NCBI RefSeq assembly: GCF_000308555.1
Contig: NZ_BAFY01000031.1
Span: forward strand, 62,001-126,000
Source of the DNA: Nocardia cyriacigeorgica NBRC 100375
Lineage (GTDB): Bacteria > Actinomycetota > Actinomycetes > Mycobacteriales > Mycobacteriaceae
Direction of reading: 5' to 3'
Length of the DNA stretch: 64,000 nt
Of the stretch, positions 8,954 to 16,713 are shown in pieces. Each line of letters starts with the position of its first letter. Position 1 is the first letter of the stretch. The translations under genes were made by a program, and so were the position numbers. The notes beneath the pieces are model-generated. The model saw only the letters and a program-made list of their open reading frames with translations. It had not been told where the DNA came from and did not search any database.

Positions 8954-8967
8954 TGAAACATGTTCCA
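8954..8967. promoter_or_regulatory. KstR-type operator (fadE26 / fdxD)
   Basis: TGAAACATGTTCCA matches TnnAACnnGTTnnA at every fixed position. It lies midway in the 179-bp gap between the divergent fadE26 and ferredoxin genes, so one site could control both directions. Confidence 0.75.
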
Positions 8968-9054
8968 GTATTGATGGTTGATCCACTCGATGTTCGCCCG
9001 CGCGGCGGCATCGGCTTGTTACTCTTCGGCGATAGCCGCGGTGAAGGAGTTCTG

Positions 9055-9243
9055 ATGAAGGTCGTTGTTGATCTCGACCAGTGCGAAGCGAACGGAATCT
9101 GCGTCGGAATCGCCCCCGACGTGTTCGAACTCGATGATGAAGACGTGCTGCACATTGCCGAGGGTGAAGTGCCCGCAGATCGCGTCGCCGAGGTGGAGGA
9201 CGCGGTCGCGCAATGCCCGAAAGCGGCGCTGAAATTGTTGTAA
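9055..9243 (+). CDS. fdxD: 3Fe-4S-type ferredoxin FdxD-like
   Basis: A 62-aa acidic ferredoxin. Its three cysteines occur as C-x5-C (DQCEANGICVGIAPDVF) and a distal CPKAAL, the pattern of actinobacterial 3Fe-4S ferredoxins that serve cytochrome P450s and related enzymes. ATG at 9055 has GAAGGAG at 9043-9049. Its position between fadE26 and hsd4A matches Rv3503c (fdxD) in the cholesterol regulon. The electron acceptor is unknown; the neighbouring acyl-CoA dehydrogenases or a sterol P450 elsewhere are candidates. Confidence 0.88.
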   Translation: MKVVVDLDQCEANGICVGIAPDVFELDDEDVLHIAEGEVPADRVAEVEDAVAQCPKAALKLL

Positions 9244-9261
9244 TCGGCTCTTGCCGTGAAC

Positions 9262-9279
9262 TGGAACACGTTCTAAAGT
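9262..9279 (+). promoter_or_regulatory. KstR-type operator fused to -10 box (hsd4A)
   Basis: TGGAACACGTTCTA (9262-9275) fits TnnAACnnGTTnnA exactly. TAAAGT (9274-9279) is a TAnnnT box ending 7 nt before the GTG of hsd4A. The layout is the same to the base as at 1018 and 4617. Confidence 0.8.
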
Positions 9280-9286
9280 CGGCCCG

Positions 9287-10192
9287 GTGAACGATAACGA
9301 TGTGAGCCTTGCCGGACGTGTTGCGATCGTGACCGGGGCGGGTGCCGGCCTCGGTCGCGCCGAGGCGCTGGCCCTCGCCGGCGCCGGCGCCTCGGTCGTC
9401 GTCAACGACCTGGCCGATTCGGAAGCCGTGGCCCAGACCATGGCCGAGATTCGCGCACTGGGTGCGAAAGCGGAGTTCGTCGCGGGTAGCGTCGCCGAGC
9501 GGTCCACCGCCGACGAGCTGATCCGCACCGCCACCGAAGCCTTCGGCGGGCTCGACATCGTGGTCAACAATGCGGGCATCACGCGTGACCGGATGCTGTT
9601 CAATATGTCCGACGAGGACTGGGACGCGGTGATCGCCGTTCATCTGCGCGGCCATTTCCTGCTCTGCCGCAATGCGGGCGCGTACTGGCGCGGCAAGTCC
9701 AAAGAAGCGGGCGCGCCGGTGTACGGCCGTATTGTCAACACCTCCTCCGAGGCCGGCCTGCTCGGTCCGGAGGGGCAGGCGAATTACGGCGCGGCCAAGG
9801 CGGGCATCACCGCGCTGACTTTGTCGGCGTCGCGCGCGCTCTCGCGCTTCGGCGTGCGGGCCAACGCGATCTGCCCGCGGGCCAGGACCGCGATGACGGA
9901 GGCTGTGTTCAAGGACGCGCCCGAGGGTGCGGTCGATCCGCTCTCGCCCGACCATGTCGCGCGACTGGTGGCTTATCTGTCCTCGCCCGCGGCCGAAGTG
10001 GTCAACGGGCAGGTGTTCGTGGTGTACGGGCCGATGGTCGCGCTGATGGCGGCGCCGGAAGTCGAGCAGCGCTTCGATGCGACGGGCGAACAGTGGTCGA
10101 CCGGTGATCTGGCCGTCACGCTGAGCGGGTACTTCGCCCAGCGGCCCGAAGGTCGTACCTTTTCTGCAACGTCACTACACGAACTGGGCTGA
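9287..10192 (+). CDS. hsd4A: Short-chain dehydrogenase Hsd4A-like (steroid hydroxyacyl-CoA dehydrogenase)
   Basis: A 301-aa SDR enzyme: NAD-binding TGAGAGLG at about 16-23, NNAG at 94-97, catalytic serine in NTSSEAG (153-154) and YGAAK (Tyr167, Lys171). The M. tuberculosis counterpart Rv3502c acts on the steroid side chain (beta-hydroxyacyl-CoA) and on 17-hydroxysteroids, and lies directly upstream of mce4 as here. The GTG at 9287 follows a -10 box by 7 nt and has no Shine-Dalgarno, suggesting a leaderless transcript from its own KstR-controlled promoter in addition to any read-through from fdxD. Confidence 0.88.
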   Translation: MNDNDVSLAGRVAIVTGAGAGLGRAEALALAGAGASVVVNDLADSEAVAQTMAEIRALGAKAEFVAGSVAERSTADELIRTATEAFGGLDIVVNNAGITRDRMLFNMSDEDWDAVIAVHLRGHFLLCRNAGAYWRGKSKEAGAPVYGRIVNTSSEAGLLGPEGQANYGAAKAGITALTLSASRALSRFGVRANAICPRARTAMTEAVFKDAPEGAVDPLSPDHVARLVAYLSSPAAEVVNGQVFVVYGPMVALMAAPEVEQRFDATGEQWSTGDLAVTLSGYFAQRPEGRTFSATSLHELG

Positions 10193-10233
10193 CCAGCCCC
10201 GTTGCCCGTCCGTCCGCTCGACCGCTTTCTGAA

Positions 10234-10269
10234 CGGCCGTCCAAGAGTTGATCGGTCGTCCAGCAGTTG
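10234..10269. repeat. Direct repeat upstream of mce4
   Basis: CGGCCGTCCAAGAGTTG (10234-10250) and CGGTCGTCCAGCAGTTG (10253-10269) agree at 14 of 17 bases with a 19-bp period, about two helical turns. Confidence 0.6.
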
Positions 10270-10403
10270 GTAGACATGGGGATCGTATGTGCCAGGACTC
10301 ACAACAGTGATGCTCAACACGTATGAACTAGGTTCCAATCTTACTGTCTGAGATTGGATCGAAATAGCAGTTCAAATAGGGCCAAAAGCCCACCAGAAAC
10401 TTA

Positions 10404-10417
10404 GTGAACGTGTTCTA
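10404..10417. promoter_or_regulatory. KstR-type operator (mce4)
   Basis: GTGAACGTGTTCTA keeps the core AACnnGTT and all other fixed bases except the first T of TnnAACnnGTTnnA. It lies 76 bp before yrbE4A, consistent with known KstR repression of mce4 in mycobacteria and rhodococci. Confidence 0.65.
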
Positions 10418-10492
10418 CTTGTCCGGGGCGCGGGACGGCTACGGCCGTCGCGTCCGTCAGCGGGACCAGTAGTCAGGCAAGGAGGATCGCCG

Positions 10493-11257
10493 ATGAACGA
10501 GGTCCTTGCCGTGCCATTGCGGGCGGTCGGCGGGTTCTTCGACCTCACGGCGGAGGTGGCGCGTGCCAGCATGCGCCGGCCCTTCCAGGCGCGGGAGTTC
10601 GTCGACCAGTCATGGTTCATCGCGCGAGTCTCGATCGTGCCGACCCTGCTGGTAGCCATTCCTTTCACCGTGCTGGTCAGCTTCACGCTGAACATCCTGT
10701 TGCGTGAGATCGGCGCGGCCGACCTCAGCGGCGCGGGCGCGGCCTTCGGCGCGGTGACCCAGGTCGGCCCGATCGTCACGGTGCTCATCGTGGCAGGCGC
10801 GGGCGCCACCGCCATCTGCGCCGACCTCGGCGCCCGCACCATTCGCGAGGAAATCGACGCGATGAAGGTGCTCGGCATCGATCCGATCCAGCGCCTGGTG
10901 GTCCCGCGGGTGCTGGCATCGATGTTCGTCGCGCTGCTGCTCAACGGCCTGGTGTGCACCATCGGCATCCTGGGTGGGTTCCTGTTCTCGGTGCTGCTCC
11001 AGGATGTGAATCCGGGTGCCTTCGTCAACGGGATCACCCTGCTCACCAACCTGCCCGAGCTGATCATCTCCGAGGTCAAGGCGGGCCTGTTCGGCCTGAT
11101 CGCCGGCCTGGTGGCCTGCTACCTCGGCCTCAACGTCAAAGGCGGACCCAAGAGTGTCGGTGATGCGGTGAACCAGACCGTGGTGTTCGCGTTCATGGCC
11201 CTGTTCGTGGTGAACGTCGTCGTCACCGCCGTCGGCATCAAGTTCGCGGTGCGGTGA
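10493..11257 (+). CDS. yrbE4A: Mce4 permease subunit YrbE4A
   Basis: A 254-aa MlaE/YrbE-family (PF02405) integral membrane permease, half of the inner-membrane channel of the Mce4 sterol importer. It has about five hydrophobic segments and the family loop FGAVTQVGPIVTVLIVAGAG followed by ADLGARTIREEIDAMKVLGI, the conserved EExDAMxxLGI coupling motif that contacts the MceG ATPase. ATG at 10493 has AAGGAGG seven bases upstream. It is first gene of the operon; the ATPase (MceG) is encoded elsewhere, as is usual. Confidence 0.95.
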   Translation: MNEVLAVPLRAVGGFFDLTAEVARASMRRPFQAREFVDQSWFIARVSIVPTLLVAIPFTVLVSFTLNILLREIGAADLSGAGAAFGAVTQVGPIVTVLIVAGAGATAICADLGARTIREEIDAMKVLGIDPIQRLVVPRVLASMFVALLLNGLVCTIGILGGFLFSVLLQDVNPGAFVNGITLLTNLPELIISEVKAGLFGLIAGLVACYLGLNVKGGPKSVGDAVNQTVVFAFMALFVVNVVVTAVGIKFAVR

Positions 11258-11261
11258 TCCG

Positions 11262-12113
11262 ATGGCGTTCGTAATCCAGTCCAAGTTTCCGCGCACGGTG
11301 CGCCGGGTCCGCCGGATGTCGAACTCGATGGATGAGCTCGGCAAACAGGCGGTCTTCTACGGTCGCGCGATCGGTTCTATGCCGAAGGCGCTGGTGCACT
11401 ACCGTACCGAGACCATCCGGCTCATCGCCGAGATCAGCATGGGCACCGGCGCGCTCGCCGTCATCGGCGGCACCGTGGTGATCGTCGGGTTCCTGACGCT
11501 GTTCACCGGCGGCACCATCGCCGTGCAGGGCTACAGCTCGCTCGGCAATATCGGCGTCGAGGCGCTCACCGGCTTCTTCGCCGCCTTCATCAATGTGCGC
11601 ATCGCGGCGCCGGTGATCTCCGGTATCGGCCTGGCCGCCACCATCGGCGCCGGTTCGACCGCGCAGCTGGGTGCGATGCGGGTGGCCGAGGAGATCGACG
11701 CGCTCGAATCGATGGGTATCCGGCCGGTGCCGTATCTGGTGGGCACGCGGGTGCTGGCCGGGATGATCGCGATCATCCCGCTGTACTCACTGGCCGTGAT
11801 CGCCTCGTTCGTCGCCAGCCGGTTCGCGACGGTGGTGATCTACGGGCAGTCCGCCGGCGTCTACGACCACTACTTCTCCACCTTCTTGATCCCGAGCGAC
11901 ATCCTGTGGTCGTTCGTGCAGGCGATCTTGATGGCGGTCGCGGTGATGATGATCCACACCTACTACGGCTTCCACGCCGCGGGCGGTCCGGTGGGCGTCG
12001 GTGTCGCGGTGGGTAATGCGGTGCGCGCCTCCCTGGTCGCGGTGGTCACGGTGACGCTGCTGGTCTCGCTGGCCATCTACGGCACTTCCGGCAACTTCAA
12101 CCTCTCCGGATAG
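11262..12113 (+). CDS. yrbE4B: Mce4 permease subunit YrbE4B
   Basis: A 283-aa second MlaE-family permease with the motif MRVAEEIDALESMGIRPVPY and the hydrophobic block ISGIGLAATIGAGSTAQLGA. It pairs with YrbE4A to form the transmembrane core of the Mce4 transporter. It starts 4 bp after the yrbE4A stop and is separated from mce4A by 4 bp, so translation is probably coupled. Confidence 0.95.
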   Translation: MAFVIQSKFPRTVRRVRRMSNSMDELGKQAVFYGRAIGSMPKALVHYRTETIRLIAEISMGTGALAVIGGTVVIVGFLTLFTGGTIAVQGYSSLGNIGVEALTGFFAAFINVRIAAPVISGIGLAATIGAGSTAQLGAMRVAEEIDALESMGIRPVPYLVGTRVLAGMIAIIPLYSLAVIASFVASRFATVVIYGQSAGVYDHYFSTFLIPSDILWSFVQAILMAVAVMMIHTYYGFHAAGGPVGVGVAVGNAVRASLVAVVTVTLLVSLAIYGTSGNFNLSG

Positions 12114-12117
12114 CGGC

Positions 12118-13338
12118 ATGGTGAACACGAAAACTTCGGGGCGGTCCTCGGGTCTGGCAGCACGGCTGCGCGGCCCGCTCGGACTGAAACTGGCCGGGCT
12201 CGGGCTCGTGCTGTTCATGGTCGCTGTGGTGACCGTGTCGATGATCATGTTCGTCGGCGGGTTCACCCAGACCGTCGCGGTGGCCGTCAAGGCGCCGCGC
12301 AGCGGCCTGGTGCTCGACCCGGACGCGAAGGTCAAGGTGCGCGGCGTCGAGATCGGCCGGGTCTCCGATATCGAACTCGATGACGACGGCGCGACCATCA
12401 ACCTGGCGTTGAACCCGGATCAGCTGAAGCTGGTGCCCGCCAACGCAGGCGTCGACATCCGCTCGACGACGGTGTTCGGCGCGAAATACGTGAACTTCAC
12501 TGTCCCCGAGGAGCCGTCGGCCGAGTCGCTGAAACCCGGTGCGACGGTGGCGGCGAGCCAGGTGACCGTCGAATTCAACACGCTGTTCCAGCATCTGTCC
12601 GATGTGCTGGCCCAGGTCGAGCCGGAAAAGCTCAATGCCACCCTGGCCGCCCTCGGCACCGCGTTGCAGGGCCGTGGTGCGAAGCTCGGCGATCTGCTGG
12701 TCAACAGCGAGGCCTACCTGCGCGACATCAACCCGAGCCTGCCGACGCTGCAACGGGATCTGGCCACCACCGCGCAGGTCACCAATATCTACGCCGATAC
12801 CGTCGGCGATCTGCTGCGCACGGTCGACAACGCGATCGTCACCAGCGGCACCATCGTCGACGAGACCGCGGGGGTGGACGCACTGCTGGCGAATCTGACC
12901 GGCCTGGCCGATACCGCGGGCTCGGTGCTGCGCGAGAACGAGCAGCCGCTGGTCACCGCAATGGACCTGTTGCGGCCGACGAGCGAACTGCTCTACGAGT
13001 ACCGGCCCGCGCTGTCGTGCCTGATCCTCGGCCTCGGCAAGGCGCTGCCGCTGGGTGAGGCGGTCTTCGGCGGACTCCAGCCGGGCGTCGCGCTGAACTC
13101 GAGCTTCATGTACGGCCACCCCGCCTACACCTACCCTGAGGATTTGCCGAAGGTGAATGCCACCGGCGGACCGCATTGTGCGGGCACCGTGGACCGCGAG
13201 CCGGGTAGCCACGCCGACTACGTCGTCACCGATACCTCCGAGGGCGCGCCGTACGCGCCGTCGACGCAGCTGACGATCAACGCGCCCAAGGTTTTCCAGA
13301 TTCTGTTCGCCGGGCTTCCGGGGGTGCGCCAGCCATGA
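12118..13338 (+). CDS. mce4A: Mce4A substrate-binding protein
   Basis: A 406-aa MCE protein: N-terminal transmembrane anchor at about 20-45, MlaD/Mce domain at about 50-125 (LDPDAKVKVRGVEIGRVSDI), then a long alpha-helical region and a cysteine-containing C-terminal domain. In mycobacteria the six Mce4 proteins form a periplasm-spanning tube that carries cholesterol to the YrbE4 permeases. Its stop overlaps the mce4B start (ATGA). Confidence 0.95.
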   Translation: MVNTKTSGRSSGLAARLRGPLGLKLAGLGLVLFMVAVVTVSMIMFVGGFTQTVAVAVKAPRSGLVLDPDAKVKVRGVEIGRVSDIELDDDGATINLALNPDQLKLVPANAGVDIRSTTVFGAKYVNFTVPEEPSAESLKPGATVAASQVTVEFNTLFQHLSDVLAQVEPEKLNATLAALGTALQGRGAKLGDLLVNSEAYLRDINPSLPTLQRDLATTAQVTNIYADTVGDLLRTVDNAIVTSGTIVDETAGVDALLANLTGLADTAGSVLRENEQPLVTAMDLLRPTSELLYEYRPALSCLILGLGKALPLGEAVFGGLQPGVALNSSFMYGHPAYTYPEDLPKVNATGGPHCAGTVDREPGSHADYVVTDTSEGAPYAPSTQLTINAPKVFQILFAGLPGVRQP

Positions 13339-14360
13339 GGAATACCGCAACGAAAGTCAAGCTGGGCATTTTCACGCTGGTGATGGCGCTGATCTTCACC
13401 GGTCTGGTGATCGTGTTCAGTGAGGTGCGCTTCTCCAGGGAATACGGCTACAACGCCGTGTTCACCAGCGCCTCGGGCATGCTGCCCGGCGACAAGGTGC
13501 GCATCGCGGGCGTCCCGGTGGGTTCGGTGACCTCGGTGGAGGTCGGCAAGGATCACCTGGCCCATGTCGAGTTCGACGTCGACCGGAAGTTCAAGCTGTA
13601 CAGCAGTACTCGCGCCACCATCCGGTACGAGAACCTGGTCGGCGACCGCTACCTGGAACTGCTCGAGGGCCCGGGTTCGGCGGACATCCTGCCCGAAGGC
13701 AGCACCATCGGCCTCGAGCAGACCGCACCCGCGCTCGACCTGGACATGCTGCTCGGCGGATTCAAGCCGCTGCTGCGCGGCCTCGATCCGGCGCAGGTCA
13801 ACGATCTGACCAACGCGCTGCTCCAGGTGTTCCAGGGGCAGGGCGGGACGCTGGTGTCGCTGCTCAACAGCGGCGGCTCCTTCGCCAAGACGCTCGCCGA
13901 CCGCGATGCCCTGATCGGCAGCGTGATCGACAACCTCAACGCCGTACTGGCCACCATCGACGAGCGCGACGAGCAGTTCACCACCACGATCAACGAATTG
14001 CAGCGGCTGGTCAGCGGATTGGCCGCCGACCGCGATCCGATCGGTGCCGCGCTGCCGCGGATCGCCGGCGCCACCGGTGACCTCACCGATCTGCTCGCCC
14101 AGGCACGCCCGGACCTGAAGAACACCGTCGCGCAGATCGACCGGGTCGCCACCAATGTCAACAACGGTTCCGACACCGTGCAGTGGGTGCTGGAGCGGCT
14201 GCCCGAGACCTATAAGCAGTTGATCCGCATCGGTTCCTACGGATCGTTCCTGCAGCTGTATGTCTGCGAGACCAACTTCCTCGTCGACGGTCCGGACGGC
14301 AAGCCCATGAAGGTGGTCTTCCCCGGCGGGCAAGATACCGGAAGGTGTGCGAGCGAATGA
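13335..14360 (+). CDS. mce4B: Mce4B protein
   Basis: A 341-aa MCE protein with an N-terminal hydrophobic anchor (FTLVMALIFTGLVIVFSEV), Mce domain containing GMLPGDKVRIAGVPVGSVTS, and a helical tail with paired cysteines near the C-terminus. It belongs to the six-subunit Mce4 tube. It overlaps mce4A and mce4C by 4 bp (ATGA) on each side. Confidence 0.95.
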   Translation: MRNTATKVKLGIFTLVMALIFTGLVIVFSEVRFSREYGYNAVFTSASGMLPGDKVRIAGVPVGSVTSVEVGKDHLAHVEFDVDRKFKLYSSTRATIRYENLVGDRYLELLEGPGSADILPEGSTIGLEQTAPALDLDMLLGGFKPLLRGLDPAQVNDLTNALLQVFQGQGGTLVSLLNSGGSFAKTLADRDALIGSVIDNLNAVLATIDERDEQFTTTINELQRLVSGLAADRDPIGAALPRIAGATGDLTDLLAQARPDLKNTVAQIDRVATNVNNGSDTVQWVLERLPETYKQLIRIGSYGSFLQLYVCETNFLVDGPDGKPMKVVFPGGQDTGRCASE

Positions 14361-15418
14361 GTGAGAAGTCAACGCCCGCAACAACGGTCGGCGTCGTCGG
14401 TCTGGTGCTCGCGGTGGCGGTCGCCTTGTCGGCGCTGCAGTTCGACCGGTTGCCGTTCATCCGCTCCGGCGCCACCTTCACCGCATACTTCGCCGATGCC
14501 GGCGGGCTGGTCCCCGGCGACGACGTCCAGGTGGCCGGCGTGCGCTCCGGACAGGTCGAGGATGTCGAGCTGGACGGTGCGAAGGTGCTGGTCACCTTCT
14601 CCCTGAACGAATCCATCGTGCTCGGCGACAAGACCTCCGCGGCGATCAAGACCAACACCGTGCTCGGCCGCAAATCGCTCAAGGTCACCCCGGACGGCCC
14701 CGGCGCGCTGCGCGTCGACGACACCATCCCGCTGGACCGGACCACCTCGCCGTACTCGCTCAACGAGGCGCTCGGCGATCTGGCCGACACCGTCGGCGGC
14801 CTGGACATGGACCGGGTCGACCAGACCCTCGACGCACTGTCGGCCACCTTCGCCGACACCCCGGAGCCGCTGCGCAACGCCCTCGACGGCATCACCGCGC
14901 TCTCGCGCACCATCAACACCCGCGACCAGGCGCTGTCGGATCTGCTGAGGCGGGCGCAGAACGTCACCAAGATCCTGTCCGACCGCGCGACCCAGCTCAA
15001 CGCGCTGCTGCTGGACGGCAACGAGCTGCTCGGCGAGCTGGACCGGCGGCGCACCGCGATCAGTCAGCTGATCGTCTACGTCAACGGGCTGGCCCAGCAG
15101 CTGTCCGGTCTGGTGGCCGACAACGAGGCCCAGCTGCAACCGGCGCTGGACAAGCTGAACTCGGTACTCGACCTGCTCCAGCGCAACCGGGACAACATCT
15201 CCCAGGCGCTCGACGGTCTCGGCCCGTTCGCGGCCGCGCTCGGTGAGCAGGTCGGCAGCGGACCGTACTTCCAGGCCTACGTCGTCAACGCGACCAGCCC
15301 CGGCTTGCAGATCCTGGTGGATTCGCTGGTCTGGCCGCAGAACCTGCCCGAATCGCTGCGCGGGTACTTCGACCCGATGCCGTCCATCGGACCCGCTATC
15401 CAGGAGCCGCCGCGATGA
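14357..15418 (+). CDS. mce4C: Mce4C protein
   Basis: A 353-aa MCE protein: anchor VVGLVLAVAVALSALQF, Mce domain GGLVPGDDVQVAGVRSGQVE and a long coiled-helical region with heptad-like LNALLLDGNELLGELDRRRT. The ATG at 14357 overlaps the mce4B TGA, favouring this start over an in-frame GTG at 14345. It overlaps mce4D by 4 bp. Confidence 0.94.
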   Translation: MSEKSTPATTVGVVGLVLAVAVALSALQFDRLPFIRSGATFTAYFADAGGLVPGDDVQVAGVRSGQVEDVELDGAKVLVTFSLNESIVLGDKTSAAIKTNTVLGRKSLKVTPDGPGALRVDDTIPLDRTTSPYSLNEALGDLADTVGGLDMDRVDQTLDALSATFADTPEPLRNALDGITALSRTINTRDQALSDLLRRAQNVTKILSDRATQLNALLLDGNELLGELDRRRTAISQLIVYVNGLAQQLSGLVADNEAQLQPALDKLNSVLDLLQRNRDNISQALDGLGPFAAALGEQVGSGPYFQAYVVNATSPGLQILVDSLVWPQNLPESLRGYFDPMPSIGPAIQEPPR

Positions 15419-16713
15419 CATCGAGAATTCGCCGTCTGCCCCGATGGGTGTTCATCGCCGCCGCGGTGCTGGTCGCCGCGCTGGCGGTGTTCGCCGGCTA
15501 CACCGCGCTGAACCGGATCGGCAAGACGAACATCACCGCCTACTTCACCTCCACCAGCGGCCTCTACGCCGGTGACGACGTGCGGGTGCTCGGGGTCAAG
15601 GTCGGCAGCATCGACTCGATCGAACCGAGCGCCGATCAGGTGAAGGTCGAGATGACCATCGACCGCGGCGTCGACCTGCCCGCCGACTCTCGCGCGGTGA
15701 TCATCGCGCCGTCGCTGGTCTCGGCCCGCTTCATCCAGATCGCCCCCGCCTACACCGAGGGCCCGAAGCTGGAAGACGGTGCGACGATCGGCATCGAACG
15801 CACCGCCGTCCCGGTCGAGTGGGATGACATCAAGGCCGAATTGTCCAAGCTGGCAACGGCTCTGGGCCCGGTCGGCGAGGACCAGCAGGGTTCGTTCGGC
15901 CGCTTCGTCGACACCGCCGCCGAGAACCTCGACGGCAACGGCGACCGGTTCCGGGAAACGCTGCGGGAGCTGTCGGCGACGCTGACCACGCTCTCCGATG
16001 GCCGCACCGACCTGTTCGGCACCATCCGCAACCTGCAGCATTTCGTCGAGGTGCTCTCGGCGAGCAATGAGCAGATCGTGCAGTTCGGCGGCAGGCTCGC
16101 GTCGGTCTCGTCGGTGCTGGCGGGTGTGTCCAATGATCTCGGCGCGGGCCTGGACAACCTGGATATCGCCGTCGCCGACGTCAAACGCTTCCTCGACAGC
16201 AGCGGCGCCGAGCTCACCGAGGGCGTGCTGAAGCTCGCCGACGCCACCCAGATCCTGGTCGACAAGCGGCCGGAGCTGGAACAGGTGCTGCACTCCGGCC
16301 CGACCGCGCTGGTGAACTTCTATCAGATCTACAAGCCCGCACAGGGCACGCTGACCGGTGCCATCGGGTTGAACAACGCCGCGGACCCGCTCAGCTTCCT
16401 GTGTGGATCGGTGCAGGCGCGCGACGGCTACAACTCCGATCAGAGTGCGGCCCTGTGCGCGGAGTTCCTGGCGCCGGTGCTGAAGTCGCTGGCGATGAAC
16501 TACCCACCGCTGCTGGCCAATCCGGCCACCGGTGTCACCGCGTTCCCGGACCAGTTGGTGTTCAGCCCGGAATCGCTGGCGGGTACCCAGCAGACCCATG
16601 CTCCGGCTCCGGCTCCGGCTCGCGGTGCCGCGCCGGTGACGGTGCCGAGCGGGATCGCCGGGCTTGCCATTCCGGGATTGCCCGCGCCGCCGGCGCCGGG
16701 AGGAGGGCGATGA
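15415..16713 (+). CDS. mce4D: Mce4D protein
   Basis: A 432-aa MCE protein with N-terminal membrane anchor (WVFIAAAVLVAALAVFAGYT), Mce domain GLYAGDDVRVLGVKVGSIDS, helical region and a Pro/Ala-rich C-terminal tail (APAPAPARGAAP, IPGLPAPPAPG) likely to lie in the cell wall. Its stop overlaps the mce4E start. Confidence 0.94.
   Translation: MTSRIRRLPRWVFIAAAVLVAALAVFAGYTALNRIGKTNITAYFTSTSGLYAGDDVRVLGVKVGSIDSIEPSADQVKVEMTIDRGVDLPADSRAVIIAPSLVSARFIQIAPAYTEGPKLEDGATIGIERTAVPVEWDDIKAELSKLATALGPVGEDQQGSFGRFVDTAAENLDGNGDRFRETLRELSATLTTLSDGRTDLFGTIRNLQHFVEVLSASNEQIVQFGGRLASVSSVLAGVSNDLGAGLDNLDIAVADVKRFLDSSGAELTEGVLKLADATQILVDKRPELEQVLHSGPTALVNFYQIYKPAQGTLTGAIGLNNAADPLSFLCGSVQARDGYNSDQSAALCAEFLAPVLKSLAMNYPPLLANPATGVTAFPDQLVFSPESLAGTQQTHAPAPAPARGAAPVTVPSGIAGLAIPGLPAPPAPGGGR

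Larger units (their letters stand above)
10193..10492. other. mce4 upstream regulatory region
   Basis: A 300-bp gene-free stretch, visibly AT-richer than its surroundings at 10,300-10,420. It contains a 17-bp imperfect direct repeat (10234-10250 and 10253-10269, period 19), an 8-9-8 inverted repeat TCCAATCT/AGATTGGA (10334-10358), a KstR-type site at 10404 and the AAGGAGG ribosome site of yrbE4A at 10479. Confidence 0.7.

Noticed and set aside
10325-10335. GAACTAGGTTC as a second KstR site for mce4
   Set aside because: The half-sites are 3 nt apart instead of 2, so it does not fit the consensus; it is mentioned only as part of a dyad region.
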